Source of the DNA: Sarocladium kiliense
Taxonomy: Eukaryota > Ascomycota > Sordariomycetes > Hypocreales > Sarocladiaceae
Direction of reading: 5' to 3'
Assembly (NCBI GenBank): GCA_030734395.1
Contig: JAUZTG010000042.1
Location: forward strand, 806,001-870,000
DNA length: 64,000 bases
Part shown: one piece after another, positions 32,639-44,961 of the stretch
Numbering within the stretch: position 1 is the first letter of the stretch
Layout of the letters: each line of letters starts with the position of its first letter
Notes under the pieces: generated by a model
The model's input: only the letters and a program-made list of their open reading frames with translations
The model's database searches: none
Told to the model about the DNA's origin: nothing
Position numbers and translations under genes: made by a program

Positions 32639-35600
32639 AACGCAATGGGAGCTTCGGGTTGTCGCACAGGGGTGGTGGTGAGTGTAGTCGCCGCTGTGGA
32701 ATACGGCAAGGCAGCGGCTGCCAGTGGGCGTAGCGAATGGCGTCAGGCAGCTCTGGGGAGCTCAGCGACAACGAGGCGAGTCAACCATGGGGAGCACCTC
32801 GATCTTTGTCGTCTTTGATCGAAGTTTGAGGAGTGGCGGGACGAGGATCGAGGGATGAGGAGGAATAAAGAAGGTAGAAGGAAGAAAGGAAGGAAAGCGC
32901 AGCAACAGGACAGGGCCGGACAGAACGGGCCTTGGAGGTGTCTGTGAGGCTGACGCTTAGCGGGAGGTGGAGATGCGCGAGCGCAAGAGTGGAGGAGGAG
33001 CCGCTGCTGGGCGTCACTGACTGACCGGGGTGGGGGGGCCACCCGACCCAACTGGACCACTGACCAACCTACAGGTATCTTCGCAGCGCTGAGAACCGGG
33101 GCGGGGATGCGCCGAGAGCCCTATTAGTGACGATGATGCTCTGCTGTCTTCAGCATCACAGGATAGCCTTTGACCTAGGCCGGAGGTAGGCTAAGGTTCA
33201 GATCGATTCGATTCTCTTTCCTGTTTATCATGACCCTGACATTTTCTTGAATCCCCTTCTCTTCAATCTTCGATTCGTCACACCGTGCATCTCGTCATAG
33301 CACCAGCTCAAGCCAAATCCAATCAACCCTGTTGTTTCCGTCGTTTCCTGTCAGCACCGCATCCTGGCTATCGACACCAGGTGAGACTTTTCGCCGGAAT
33401 AGAAACCCCCAAATGCACCACAACACGCAGCCGGATCTTGCCCAACCGACTAAACGACAGCCAGAAGGGAACCACCACGTAGGCTAACGCCGTTCTAGGG
33501 AAAGTAAGGTACCCAGACGCCATTAAACCGCCCCCAGGAATACGAACGCACTGGTTGTGCCGGACGCTGGGCGCAGCAGCACTCGCGCCAAACAAAGAAT
33601 GCGCTCTCTGGCTCATCTTCCTCGATTCGGCCATCCCAATCGGCCAGATTCCTTCTCTCTTTGTGTGCGGGCGATGGGTCCGTGTGTGGTTCGAATGACG
33701 ATCACGACTCGTGCCCACTGTTATTGGATACGAGGTGAAATTCGCGACGTAGGTTCCATCATTCATCGGCAAGAGTTCGCCGACAGACTCGGTCTTTGAT
33801 CAATCTCCTGTCAATCCATGCAGACTCATGCCATGATCCGTCCACTCCGCAATTGCTGACATGGTCGACCACTTTCGGGTCCCGCCTCTGCCCTGCCAGG
33901 GCCCGACTGTCCGCTGTTAGTTCGTTGTCTTGGGCAATGGAGTCGCATGGTGTCTTGGACTTGGATACCGCCCTACGACGAAAGCGGGCAGCCATCGATC
34001 CAGAATCGGCATCTCTCTAGTCTACTTGTGCAGCCCTCTCGAGGAAATCCGGTCCACTCCCGCATTCAACATTTGTGTCGCTATGAACTGCATCCATCGG
34101 CGCTGGCCGAACCAAGGTAGTCAGCTGTAGTCATAGTCTGGGGTGTCGGCGAGTGGCACACAGATCTCAGGTCTCAATGTTTTCTCTCATTCGATGCCGA
34201 ATTGGCCTATTGATGCGTTGCCAGTCTGTGACGTTCGGTAAGCGAGCGCCTAATCTTAGAAAGCTTCGGTTGGCTCTGTCGTCACCAGGTCGACAGGTCG
34301 CGGCCAGGGTTCATAGAGTTCCTTGGGTCGCATTCGCAGATAGACCAAGGGCCTGCCCTTCTCCCGCGCCGCCGGGAACTACGGCACCTTTACCTCGCTA
34401 AAAGCGCCCCTTGTCTTTTCGATCCTCGATAGGGAACCCCTCGACGTCTAAGCCACAAACTTTGTCAACGTCAGTGCAGTTTTGGCCAGCCGTAGAAGGT
34501 TCTTTTTAAGCTCTCACATTCGTCAAAATCCGAGAGCTTGAGACTTCTCGACCATGCAGTCCATGTGGGCAGATCCCTGGCTTCGTGTTCACACCAACCC
34601 CTGGCGATGCTGGGCAAGGAGCGGGGGAAGCTGCAGCAACGCTTGGCTGCTTCTGGTCGGATCGTTCCATCAATTGGTGGCACAGCCTGCGGATCGCTTG
34701 AGAGCTCATGTCCTAGACGAGCCAGCTTGCCAGTAACCGCCGAGGCTGGTTCGAATGGCACACTCAGATGCATGTCGCCAGCAGAAAGCCGCGCGGTCAA
34801 ACACTCTTTTTAAGTCTAAAGGGCCGTAGGCACGTAAGCCATACCTTGAGCTAGAGGAACAGGTTAAGCATTTGCTACTGGTTGACGTACAGAATGCCAT
34901 GCGAAAGACTTGGGCAAAGGTTTTGTAGACTGAGGCACTAATTACTGTTCAGATTTCGACTTCTTGTCGTTCTAAGTAATAAAGCATTATTCCCAAGTCA
35001 TGCTCTGACCTTGGACAGCAACATAACTGGTTCGAACGCTTTGCGACTCGATTCAGAGTCACGCCGGGGAGGGAGTCGTTGCAGGGAAAACAGTTCAAGA
35101 GGAAATAAAGTGTGTCAAAATGTACCGGCCCTTTACCACTTCTTGTCGTAGCTCAAGTGAGCCACAAAATCCTCAATCCCAGTATAGCCGTCGCTATACA
35201 CAAGCTCAAGATCCTCTCTACCCATAGATGACTGCAAAGGTGCCTTCCAAATCGACTCCTCGACATGGTAGGTCTAGGGTAGGTGATTTACGGGAGAAGG
35301 TCGTGCGCCACAACATCTTTGAACCGCCACATGTCTTGAGCCACGTCCGTCGCTTGGACGACCTGCTAGGTCACGTGCACAGACATATGCTATTTTTGAC
35401 CAGCAAGTCACATGCTGACTGCGCTCCATCCAATTGAGCAAACAGTCGCTCACCAAGCGCCCCGTGCCTCGTCACAGATGCAGACGATGGTGTTGCGACT
35501 TGGGTTTCAAAGGCCGCCCTGCGCCAGGACCGTCAAGATTCAGATATGCATCAAAAGACCCCTAGATCAAGCCGCATATGAATAATAGACCATCAAAGAA

Positions 35601-36104
35601 GAAAGCACTGTAGCTATTCATATCGTGATGCAAGGGAACGCTTTATTGTCCCTCTGCCTCATAATCGTACCGGCACGGAGTGACGTGTGGCCAGGATTCC
35701 TCCAGCAGGGTCCAAAGAGCCACAGTGGTGACCCGGCTCCGCAGGCCCCGTCGCGGCGTTGCCAGGCTGGCGTCACCCCCAAGCCTCCCCCAACCGCGCC
35801 TCCCGGCAGAACTCCCTTCAGCACCCCAGCCAGGCAACTGGTCACTGCCTCCAACCACTGGCGTCTCGCCCCCAGACAAGGCCAGCAATCCTTCCCTTTT
35901 CTCCTTCATTCTTCATTCATCAACCCTTCCACTCACCAACCTCCCCTTTCAAATCGCATTCAGATAAACTGTTTTCATCTCCCAACGATCTTGCGACGCC
36001 TCACGATATCTCTGATTTTCTCTGACTGCTTTCCGAGCGACCGCGACTTCTCCAAACCGATCTTCTAACCTCCTTTCGGATCCGCGTCATCACCAACCGC
36101 TATC
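32639..36104. other. 3.5-kb divergent intergenic region
   Basis: Lies between the GH76 and SNC1 starts. The GH76-proximal part is purine-rich on the plus strand (a CT-rich leader for the minus gene) around 32820-32920. The SNC1-proximal part is CT-rich. The middle has short opposing frames without domains and no repeat or RNA gene I can support. Confidence 0.55.
35885..35955 (+). promoter_or_regulatory. CT-rich tract in the SNC1 promoter or leader
   Basis: A long run of C and T with short CA interruptions lies about 150-220 bp before the SNC1 ATG. This is a common signal near transcription starts of highly expressed fungal genes. Confidence 0.4.
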
Positions 36105-36851
36105 ATGCCTGAGCAGGACGCCCCCTACGACCCTTATATCCCCAGCGGCCAGGCCGCGCAGCAGGAGGGTGCTGGTGGCAATGCGAGAACGCAAGCTCTT
36201 CAAGCTGTAAGTTGCACGTACTGGCGGTTTTTAGGCAGCGCAGGTTGCTTGTGACATGATGCGGCAGAGGCGACCGGCAAGGTTCGAGCTCGGTGGCACC
36301 TGTCTTAGCCCTCATCCAACCGCCTTGTTACATCGCACGGAGGCATCCTGGTGTCGGACTAGCCATGGCCACATGTATGGCGATGCTGGCACCGGGACTT
36401 CCACTTCGGCTTCCTTGCGAGGGTCGCCTGCGCAGTTCACAGGTCGCATGATTCGCACCGAATCCTCCTGCCCTGCACATCGCAAGCGACCTCGCTCAAA
36501 GACGCGCTTCTTCTTCCTAAGGACATGGCTAACGGATATCATAGCAAATCGACGACACCGTCGGTGTGATGCGCGATAACATCAACAAGGTCTCCCAGCG
36601 TGGCGAGCGTCTCGATGCTCTCCAGGACAAGACCGACAACCTTGCCGTCTCTGCCCAGGGATTCCGTCGTGGCGCCAACCGGGTTCGCAAGCAAATGTGG
36701 TGGAAGGACATGAAGATGCGTGTATGCCTGATTGTCGGCATCATCGTCCTCCTTCTTATCATCATCATCCCCACTGGTTCGTCTACTCCCGCGACCGCAA
36801 GCTGATGGCCAACGCAAAGCTAACAACAATGCAGTCATTGCCACTCGCTAA
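36105..36851 (+). CDS. SNC1: R-SNARE synaptobrevin/VAMP (Snc1-type)
   Basis: Predicted 116-residue v-SNARE of secretory and endocytic vesicles that fuses them with the plasma membrane. Exons are 36105-36206, 36545-36776 and 36835-36851; introns are 338 and 58 bp. The variable N-terminus covers residues 1-33. The SNARE motif runs from about 34 to 90 with the zero-layer arginine at R53 (VSQRGERLDAL). WWKDMKM and a hydrophobic helix (92-112) follow. The last exon is only 17 bp and codes the end VIATR; without it the frame would read a different tail. The long first intron exceeds all others in the window. Sequence around the motif is nearly invariant in ascomycetes, so the identity is secure. 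Confidence 0.96.
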
Positions 36852-37508
36852 AGCGACTATGCACACAAACAACATAGGCTCCGAGACCCGGCATGACTGT
36901 TCACTGCTGGCCGTCTCTCGAGCCGCAAACTGACGAAACATTTGGAACTGCAATAAGGCGAAGGAATATCACTCGCTACGGACATGAAATTTGAGCACAG
37001 TGGAGTTTGTTTCACGCAGGGAACCGTTGGGACTGGTTTGGTAGCCCGACTGATTCCCAAACGGAGGGGCGCGCTTCGCTCCCGAACTGCCGGTGCGTCA
37101 CTGGCGCAAGTACATCGGGCTGCGTGTATGACTGAAGGCTGGCGAGCCGTGCCCGCGATTAATTGAGATGTATACCCTCTGAGAACCAACCTCTGCCGCC
37201 AGTGATTCTCCTCACTGGAAACAATTCTGTGCTCTGTGTGACCATCCTGCAAAGTATCCATGACGAAGGCGCCGCAGTAGGAGTAGAATATATGTTACAC
37301 ATCGTAGAATATGGCTTGGATGTAATAGAATATGCAACGGTATTCCTGCATCCTAAGTAATAGAACATGCATCCGGCTGTCAACACCCTCAGAGATTCGT
37401 CTATATCATCATCAGAGAGGCGCAGCATTCTCTATCGCCTATAGATGACATTCTGGAGCTGCAGTCGTTGATCATCATTCAATTGTTTGAGTATTCAGAC
37501 TACTTTCA
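36852..37508. other. Convergent intergenic region
   Basis: 657 bp between the 3' ends of SNC1 and the PKS gene; AT-richer than its surroundings near 37280-37350. No gene seen. Confidence 0.5.
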
Positions 37509-40500
37509 TTAGTCGTCACCACCACCGCCATATCCTCCTCTCTTCGCGATCATTGTCCCCATGTCACCTACACTCTGATCGCTGAGAACCTCAAACAGAG
37601 ATATTTCCACTCCACAGCTCCCTTGAACCCAGTTCCTCAACCCAATCGCGACGAGCGAGTCTACTCCATATGCATTTGGAGGCTTGTCCATATCGATCTC
37701 CTCAGGCAACATAGTCATTGCTTTGGCCAGCATCTCCCTGATACCCACGGCCACGATCTTCCCCGCGGCCGTCGTGCTTGGTGCTCGAGCAAGCGCTGCT
37801 CTGATACCCATTGACGCGATACTTGTTGCGGCAGATAGGTCTGGAGGAGGCATGTCGATCAGGTTCAGGTACGAGTACAATGCCGTGCGTGTCCAGTAAG
37901 GGTCTGCAGGCTGGTTCTGACGAATGATTGCTCCTGTTCCTACGCCCAAGACCACCTGGGGAGGCATTGGTTGTCCTTCCAAAATCTCCCCCGTGATCGC
38001 ATGCGAGATGACTCTCAGGAAATCTTCATGGCTGATACTATGGAAGCCACTGGCGCGTAGCATGTCGAGAGTCTCTTCATCCTCGGCAAGCATTCCAGCT
38101 CCCAGTACCGGCCCAAGGTCGATCGACACAGCATGCTTCCCTTGGAGGCGCAAGCTGTGAGCCATTGCATCCTCAAATGAGTTGCCGGCTGCGTAATTGG
38201 CTTGACCTCGATTTCCAATAACACCTGCTGAGCTGGCGAGGAAGACATAGAATGGGTTCATTCCAGCGGCCGAGATGCTCTCGACCAAATTCCACGAGCC
38301 GATGGTCTTTGGCAGGACAGCAGCGTTCCACTCCGCAAAGGTCATGTTATCAAAAATGGCGTCTTGTATCACAGCCGCACATTGAAAGACCCCTCGGATG
38401 GTTGGCATGCTCTGCTGGACGTGTGTGATAGCGGTATTCAGAGCTGTCTCGTTGAGGATATCCACGGTCAGCGCGCTGATATTGGCACCCTTTGATTGAA
38501 GATTCGACATGGCTGCTTTGGATGCCTTGGTCGTAGCGCCAGAGCGGGAGATGAAGGCGAAGTCCCTCGCTCCGTGGTCTATCAGCAGCTCAGCAATGCT
38601 TCGCCCAAGACCTAGAAAGCCGCCGACGATGAGGTACGTCCCTTCGTTGTGAATGATGCTTCTTAAAGACTTGACTTGCTTCTCCTTGACCACTTTGACA
38701 AGCTGATGATTGCTTGAGTTGCACTGTACTAACGCAGAGCCATAGCACGGCATCTCGGCAACAGCGTGAAGTGCTTTGTCGACATCACCAACTTGCCAGG
38801 AGGTTGCGTGGATTCTGGGCAGCCTACCACAACCCTCAAGCAAGTGCAGAGTTCTTGCGAACATCTCAGATGCCAAATCAGCATTATTGAGGAGCAAAGA
38901 GTAGGTGTCGAAGCGCGTGTAAGTCAACCCCAGTGGTTGCACTACTGCCCTGTCTTGGCCAGAAGCGTGGCAAAGCTCAACCACACAGCCATCTGTGCAT
39001 ATATGTCAGTGTCAAAATTAAAAGTACTGAGAGGTTGCTTACAGAGTTGTACGTGGCTTTCGCTTCTGGCGTAAGCCTCGCCGATTGTGTTGTATACTAT
39101 ATCGACGCCATCGCCTCCGCAAGAAACTCGAAGCTCATCATGGAAAACGGGAGAGCCCTCTACCCAAACTCTCTCCGTAGAGAGCCCGAGGCCTTCCAAT
39201 ATGCGTCGCTGTTCTTCCGAGCGGTCTTCCATCACAGTACCGAAGATCTTCAGCTTGAGTTGTTGGGCAAGAATAACGGCAGCAATACCATGAGAACTTG
39301 CCGCACCACGGATTAGAACCGTCTTCCCTTTTCGCGCTCTGCTAATGTGCACAAGTGCGAAGTAAGCTGCGATGTAGAGGCTGGGTACAAAGCCCTCAGG
39401 AGCAATGGCAGTAAGGTGACCGTCCAACTGCAGGATGCTCTTGAGCGCGCCACCAAACGCAAGCCCAGCGACCTCGTCGCCAACTTTCACATTTGTCGAG
39501 AGTTTTGATCCCACGCGTCTGACACGACCTCTGACATCGATCCCGACTGCCTGTCTGTTGCTCCTCCCGCGTGTGGTGTCGAGGTCCTGGGTGGTGAGCA
39601 AGGCAGACATGAAATCGATCTCAATACCGAGGTGGCCCAGTTCTGGTACGCGAAACTTCGTGTAATGACTGCCTTGCAAGGAAAGCCCCGGGGTCGCCGG
39701 CATATGCTCAATCCCCTGATTGACCGTCATCTCTTCTCCAAAGCATGCGAATGGGACTTCTTCATACTCCGTGGTCGAAGCGCTACCCTCGATCAGACCG
39801 TTGAGCGAGTGGAGAGGGGCAAGTCGAGGGATATAAATGCGCCCATCTTCTTCGGCATACTCAGCATCGAGATTACCGGTAGAGTTGTGGGACAAGAGCA
39901 CAGCCTTCAAGACGGATGCTATGGTGGCCGCCGTACGCTCGTCGCCCAACATGGTGGTAGAGCCCAGGTCCAATGTGACATAACGTTTGAGAGGGTCCTC
40001 TGAGATGAGGGTCCGGAGTAATCCCATGATTGGGGATCCCCTTGGGTTCGTGGGCTTCATATGACTCCCTCGAGTAACCCACAACATCCTCTTGGTTCCC
40101 GCCTGTAGCTGGTGAAACAGGTTGAAAGATTGTTGGTTCCAGTTGAAGACAGAGGAATCTTCTTCACCATCAACGTCCAGAAGGGAGACGACAACGCGCG
40201 GCGTATTCCATTGCCCACGTTCAACCAAGGCATCCAAGTTTGTGACAGTCATGGAGGCTTGAGGAATGCTCTGCTGCACTTGTGATTGTAAGTTGTCGAG
40301 AAGCGGTAAGCTCTCGGGTGTCATTCTATGAGCGTAGACAACAGAAATATGAAGCTTCTCCTCAGCCTCAAGAGTGTTCAATGGTCTATGGATATTCAGA
40401 GTCATAGCACTCAGTGGTCGGGATAGAGATCGAAACTCGGCTGGAGAACGGCCGTGAATGAGCAAGCCTTGACCACTCAGATAGCCTTGAAGCTGGTCCA

Positions 40501-43500
40501 CCGACACGGGCTCGGAACCTGTCGCCAGAACCAGATCGAATGAACCGTTCGGCTTGATTTTTGATACATCAATGGCTTCAGCAAAAGCCTCGAGTTCCCT
40601 GTCCATAAAGAGATTTGGAACAGTCGCAGCCTCACCATATTTGTCTGTTCTTACCAATGTGTACCGTGATAGCCGAGGGGTGACCTTCCGACTCGGTGCG
40701 ACGGCATCTAGCACAGCCTTCATCAGGTCTTCATCTGTCCCGAACTGAAGGATCGAAAGGCCGGGGATCTTGTGCGATAGCAGGTCCAGCATTTCAGCCA
40801 GACTGCCCGGGCTCGCAAAAGCAATGTCCTCTTTCCAAACAATCTCAGTAGCCAAGTGGCTGTTGTTTGACACGAATCCAGTACTTTCTGAACCACCATT
40901 GGTAATCCGAGTCAACTCAAGGCCATCGATGATGACTTGAGCGCGCTGGCTCTCGCCTCTGAACATCGCAATATCTGCCGATGCACCCAACAGACCGTGG
41001 CGAGTTGCCGACGAAGCACCCATGAAGTCCTCCTTGATTTCTGGGACATCTGACGATACGAAAATCCGTCGAAGTGAGACAGGCACCATTGGTGTATTGT
41101 CGACAGCGAAGAGAGTATGAAACATAGCATCCAATGTCGCAGGATGAAGTATGTGCGGATACTCGAATTTCTCTGGCATCTTGGACCTTGTATCAGGAAC
41201 TTTGATCCGGCTGACACAACTTGTGTCGCCCTTTGTGAGCTCTTTGATGTTCCGAAAGGTTGCACCGTAGTTCATACCCACGTTATCCAAAACCTCGTAG
41301 AGTTGCCTTGGCACAATCGGATTTGTACATGTAGTCTTTGCAAGTGTGTATCGTTTCTCATATCGGCGGAAAGAACGCTCAAAGTCGGGACGGTGGAGAC
41401 AAATGTGTAAATATCCAGTAGCATGGCGCTTCCAGGGTGAATCAAGCTGCTTGGTATAGATGACGAATTGATCTTTGAGATCTCCTGAAGGTGAAAGCTC
41501 AAGCTTTGTTCGCCTGACGTTCAGCGAGACCTCAACTCCATGCTTTGACTCTGGCACGATGATTGCCTTCTCAATCTTGAAGTCCGAAATCTCGAATCCC
41601 ACGACTCGTGAGTCTCCCTCCGATATCTGCTTTGCCGCTTCGAGAGCCATACAGATCATCCCAGCAGCTGGGTACACAATGGTCTTCTGTATCTTGTGGT
41701 CCTGTAGCCACGCGTTCTCAGACACCCTGAGGAAGCCGCGCCACTTGGGCTCGAAGGGTGTAGAGTCAGGTGTAAGCACACCGATGAGATCCTCACGCCC
41801 GTGTGGTCGGAACCTGATGCTGCTTGATAAGTGTGACTCGTGCCAGTAGGACTTGGAATGATTCCAAGGGTATGTTGGTAAGTCCACTAGACATTTTGGC
41901 ATTGCTTCATCTGAACTTCTCTGCAACATACTGAGCATATCAACTGGAGCCCCCTGTTCCCATAAGCTGCCGAGGGCGGAGTGAAGCGATTGAAGGTCCA
42001 GGAGGCGAGCGCCAGCGACCGAGAAGTACTGAGCTGCGGATAGTACCCTCATGGCTTCCATCGTTTCAATGGTCGGTGTTCGCAACTGAGAGCGCGGACT
42101 GACTTCAAGGATAATGTCAGGTCTTTCCCCTGTGGGCAGTCTCATCATTTCCTCCAGAGCTGTGGCGTATTGGACCTGTGAGACCATGTTCCTCGCCCAG
42201 TAGGCACCGTCCACGTCCTCTCCCGATATTCCGCTCCCAGTGACGGTAGAGAACATCCCTATTTGAGAGTTTGCTTGGCAAGCTTCAATGGCTTGTAGGC
42301 TCCATTCGTAATGGTTCGACACCAGTTTCATAAAGTCGGAATGATATGCCACATCCACCGGAAGGATACGATTGAAGACACCATGATGGGTGAGGTCCAC
42401 AGACAGAGTCTCTATACAAGACTGTCCGCCAGAGAGAGTGACTGATGTATGACTGTTGATGCAGGCAATCTGGACTTTTCCTGGACCACCATCCATGTAT
42501 TCCTGGACCTGTTCTGGCCCCAAAGCTACGACCATCATGGCACCAGGAAGCTCAGGGGTGAGGATTGACGCTGCAGCTGCGTAGAAGCCACGCCAATAGG
42601 CAACTGTCCAGGCGGACTCTCTCGAAATGACTCCACAGGCGTAAGCTGCTGCTATCTCTCCTGAAGAATGCCCAATGACATGGCTCGGCTCTACGCCAAC
42701 AGTTCGCAGGAGCTCAACCAAGGCAATCTGTATGGCTGTGGTCGCTGGTTGAGAGACTTCTGGCTTGGAAATGATGCTCTCCTTTCGCTCCCTGAGCACT
42801 TCACTTAGCAGGTCGAACGGGCTGTGCAGGTGTTCCTTCATGTACATGCTGGCCGCAGCAAGGCTCTCCCTGAAGGTCTGGAACACGAGCAGATCGTGCC
42901 CCATGCGTGGCCATTGTGCGCCCTGTCCGCCAAAGGCAAAACAGATACGACTACGCGATTTGGAAGCGCGAGAGAAATCAGAGTCATTTAGGCTTTGGAT
43001 CTTATTGACCAGCTCCGACCTTGACCCGCATACAATGTGTGTTCTCCAAGCGAACTGCGATCGGCGACAGGCAACGGTATAGGCATAGTTTCTGAGGAAA
43101 CGGTCATCCTGACCAGACTTAATAGCCATCTCCAAGTGTTCCATGTGTGCTTTAAGAACTCGAAGCAAGGCTGGCTTATCCGGCGCCGAAAACAAATACG
43201 TATATGGTGTTGCAATTGTCTTCGCGGGCTCATCTCCTCCTGAGGACGTGCCAGTCGAGATGATCTGCGTATTGTGTTGACCATTGATATTTCGAGATTG
43301 CATATAGCTTGCCGCGTCATCCATGATCAGGTGAACGTTACTTCCTCCGAATCCGAAGCAGTTCACACTGACTCGACGAGCGCCAGGAAGCGGCCAGTCG
43401 AGAACTGATGTCGGAACCTAGCGAGCTTAGCACTGGTACGTGAACTTGAGCATCCCATACATACCTTGACCCTCCAACCTTGAAGGTCCATGTCTGGGTT

Positions 43501-44961
43501 CGGTGTATCGTAATTGGCTTGAGGCGGTATCTTGCCGTGCTCAAGGACCAGTATACCCTTGATCATGCCTGCAACACCGGCGGCACCTTCGAGATGGCCG
43601 ATATTGGGTTTCAGCGACCCAACAACAACGGGGTGATCCGATGAGCGCCCTTGTGATATGGTTTCAGATATAGCCTTGAGTTCTCTCCAGTCTCCAGCTT
43701 GTGTACCAGTTCCGTGGCATTCCACGAACCCGGTCTGCTCAAACCCCAGACCTGCCTTGGTATAAGCCAAGCGGATGTTATCTGACTGTGCCTGAGAACT
43801 AGGCAGTGTGATGCCTGGTGAATTTCTTTTTTAGAAATGACAAAGTAATGGCTTCACCCTATACTTCAAGATCACTGACCTAGTGTTCTTCCGTCCTGGT
43901 TCTTACTACTGCCGCGGATCACCGCTCGAATCGTGTCGTTGTCACGCAATGCATCGGAAAGGCACTTGAGAATTACAACCCCAATGCCCTCGCCGCGTCC
44001 GTAACCATTGGCACGGGCATCGAATGTGAAGCATTTTCCATCCGGGCTCAGAAAGTTGAGCGCTGTCATTGGCATCATCGTAGCCGGTGTCAGGATGAGC
44101 CCAGCCCCAGCCGCAATTGCCTGGGGACAGCATTAGTACGGTCAGTCCTGAGCGACGTAGGCTAACTTACAAGCGAGGACTCGTGGCTCCGGAGACTTTG
44201 GACGGCATTGTGTATGGATACAAGGCTTCCACTACATCCTGTGTCAACTGTCTCACTAGGCCCGCATAGATTGAAGAAGTAGGATATGCGATTCGACATG
44301 AGCGCGATCCCGTTGCCAGTTGCTGCATATTGGGGCGAATCATCAGGATCACGGAGACACACTTGCTCATAGTCTGACCCTCATCAGCTGCAAAATTCCA
44401 GGACATGCCGTCATTCGGACGCACCTTTCACAAAGGATCCAACGAAGACGGATGTCGAACTCCCCTCCAAGTCTTCCTTCCGTAAGCCAGCTGATGCATG
44501 GTGTTAGTGGCTACCTCAGACTAGTTTGGTGATGCTTCTCACCATTTTCAAGAGCTTCGTATGATACTTCCAGAAGCAATCGCTGCTGAGGATCCACAGC
44601 ACAGGCTTCATCTGCTGTGATCGAGAAGAACTGCAGGCTCGCTTAATACAAAGCATGCCAACAAGGGGAGTATCACTCACTGGTGCATCAAACTTGGTCA
44701 CATCTCGCTGCAGAAGATGTGCTCCTTTGAATGGGATCTTCAAGAGATTAGGGTACAGGTAGATCACAGTGTGCTCAACGGTTCACTCACGCTTCCTTGT
44801 CTGTTCCTGCTTGGGTGATAGAAGCCATTGATGTTGAGCCGGTCCATCGGAAATTCCGACCACTGCGACTCTGCGTTCGTCAAGACTGACCACAGGCCTT
44901 CAGCCGAGTCCGCACGACCGGGGAAGCGAAGGCCAATGCCAACAACCGCGATGTCGTCCAT
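37509..44961 (-). CDS. Highly reducing type I polyketide synthase
   Basis: Nine-exon model of 2344 residues: 44961-44791, 44737-44681, 44630-44543, 44490-44425, 44373-44171, 44120-43880, 43814-43465, 43417-39043 and 38992-37509; introns 47-65 bp. It builds a reduced polyketide from malonyl units in the cytosol. KS: C174 in DTGCSGS, H309 in ECHGTGT, H349 in NIGHLEG. AT: GQGAQW near 556 and nucleophile S643 in GHSSG. DH: H966 in WLQDHKIQ and D1155 in HPATLD. A worn methyltransferase-like region lies near 1277-1381 without the LEIGAGTG loop. ER: the loop near 1759-1769 reads GAASSHG instead of GAGGVG. KR: GGFLGLG 1974-1980, Y2117 and N2121. ACP: S2296 in GVDSL. No thioesterase or reductase domain follows. 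The product is unknown. Confidence 0.93.
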
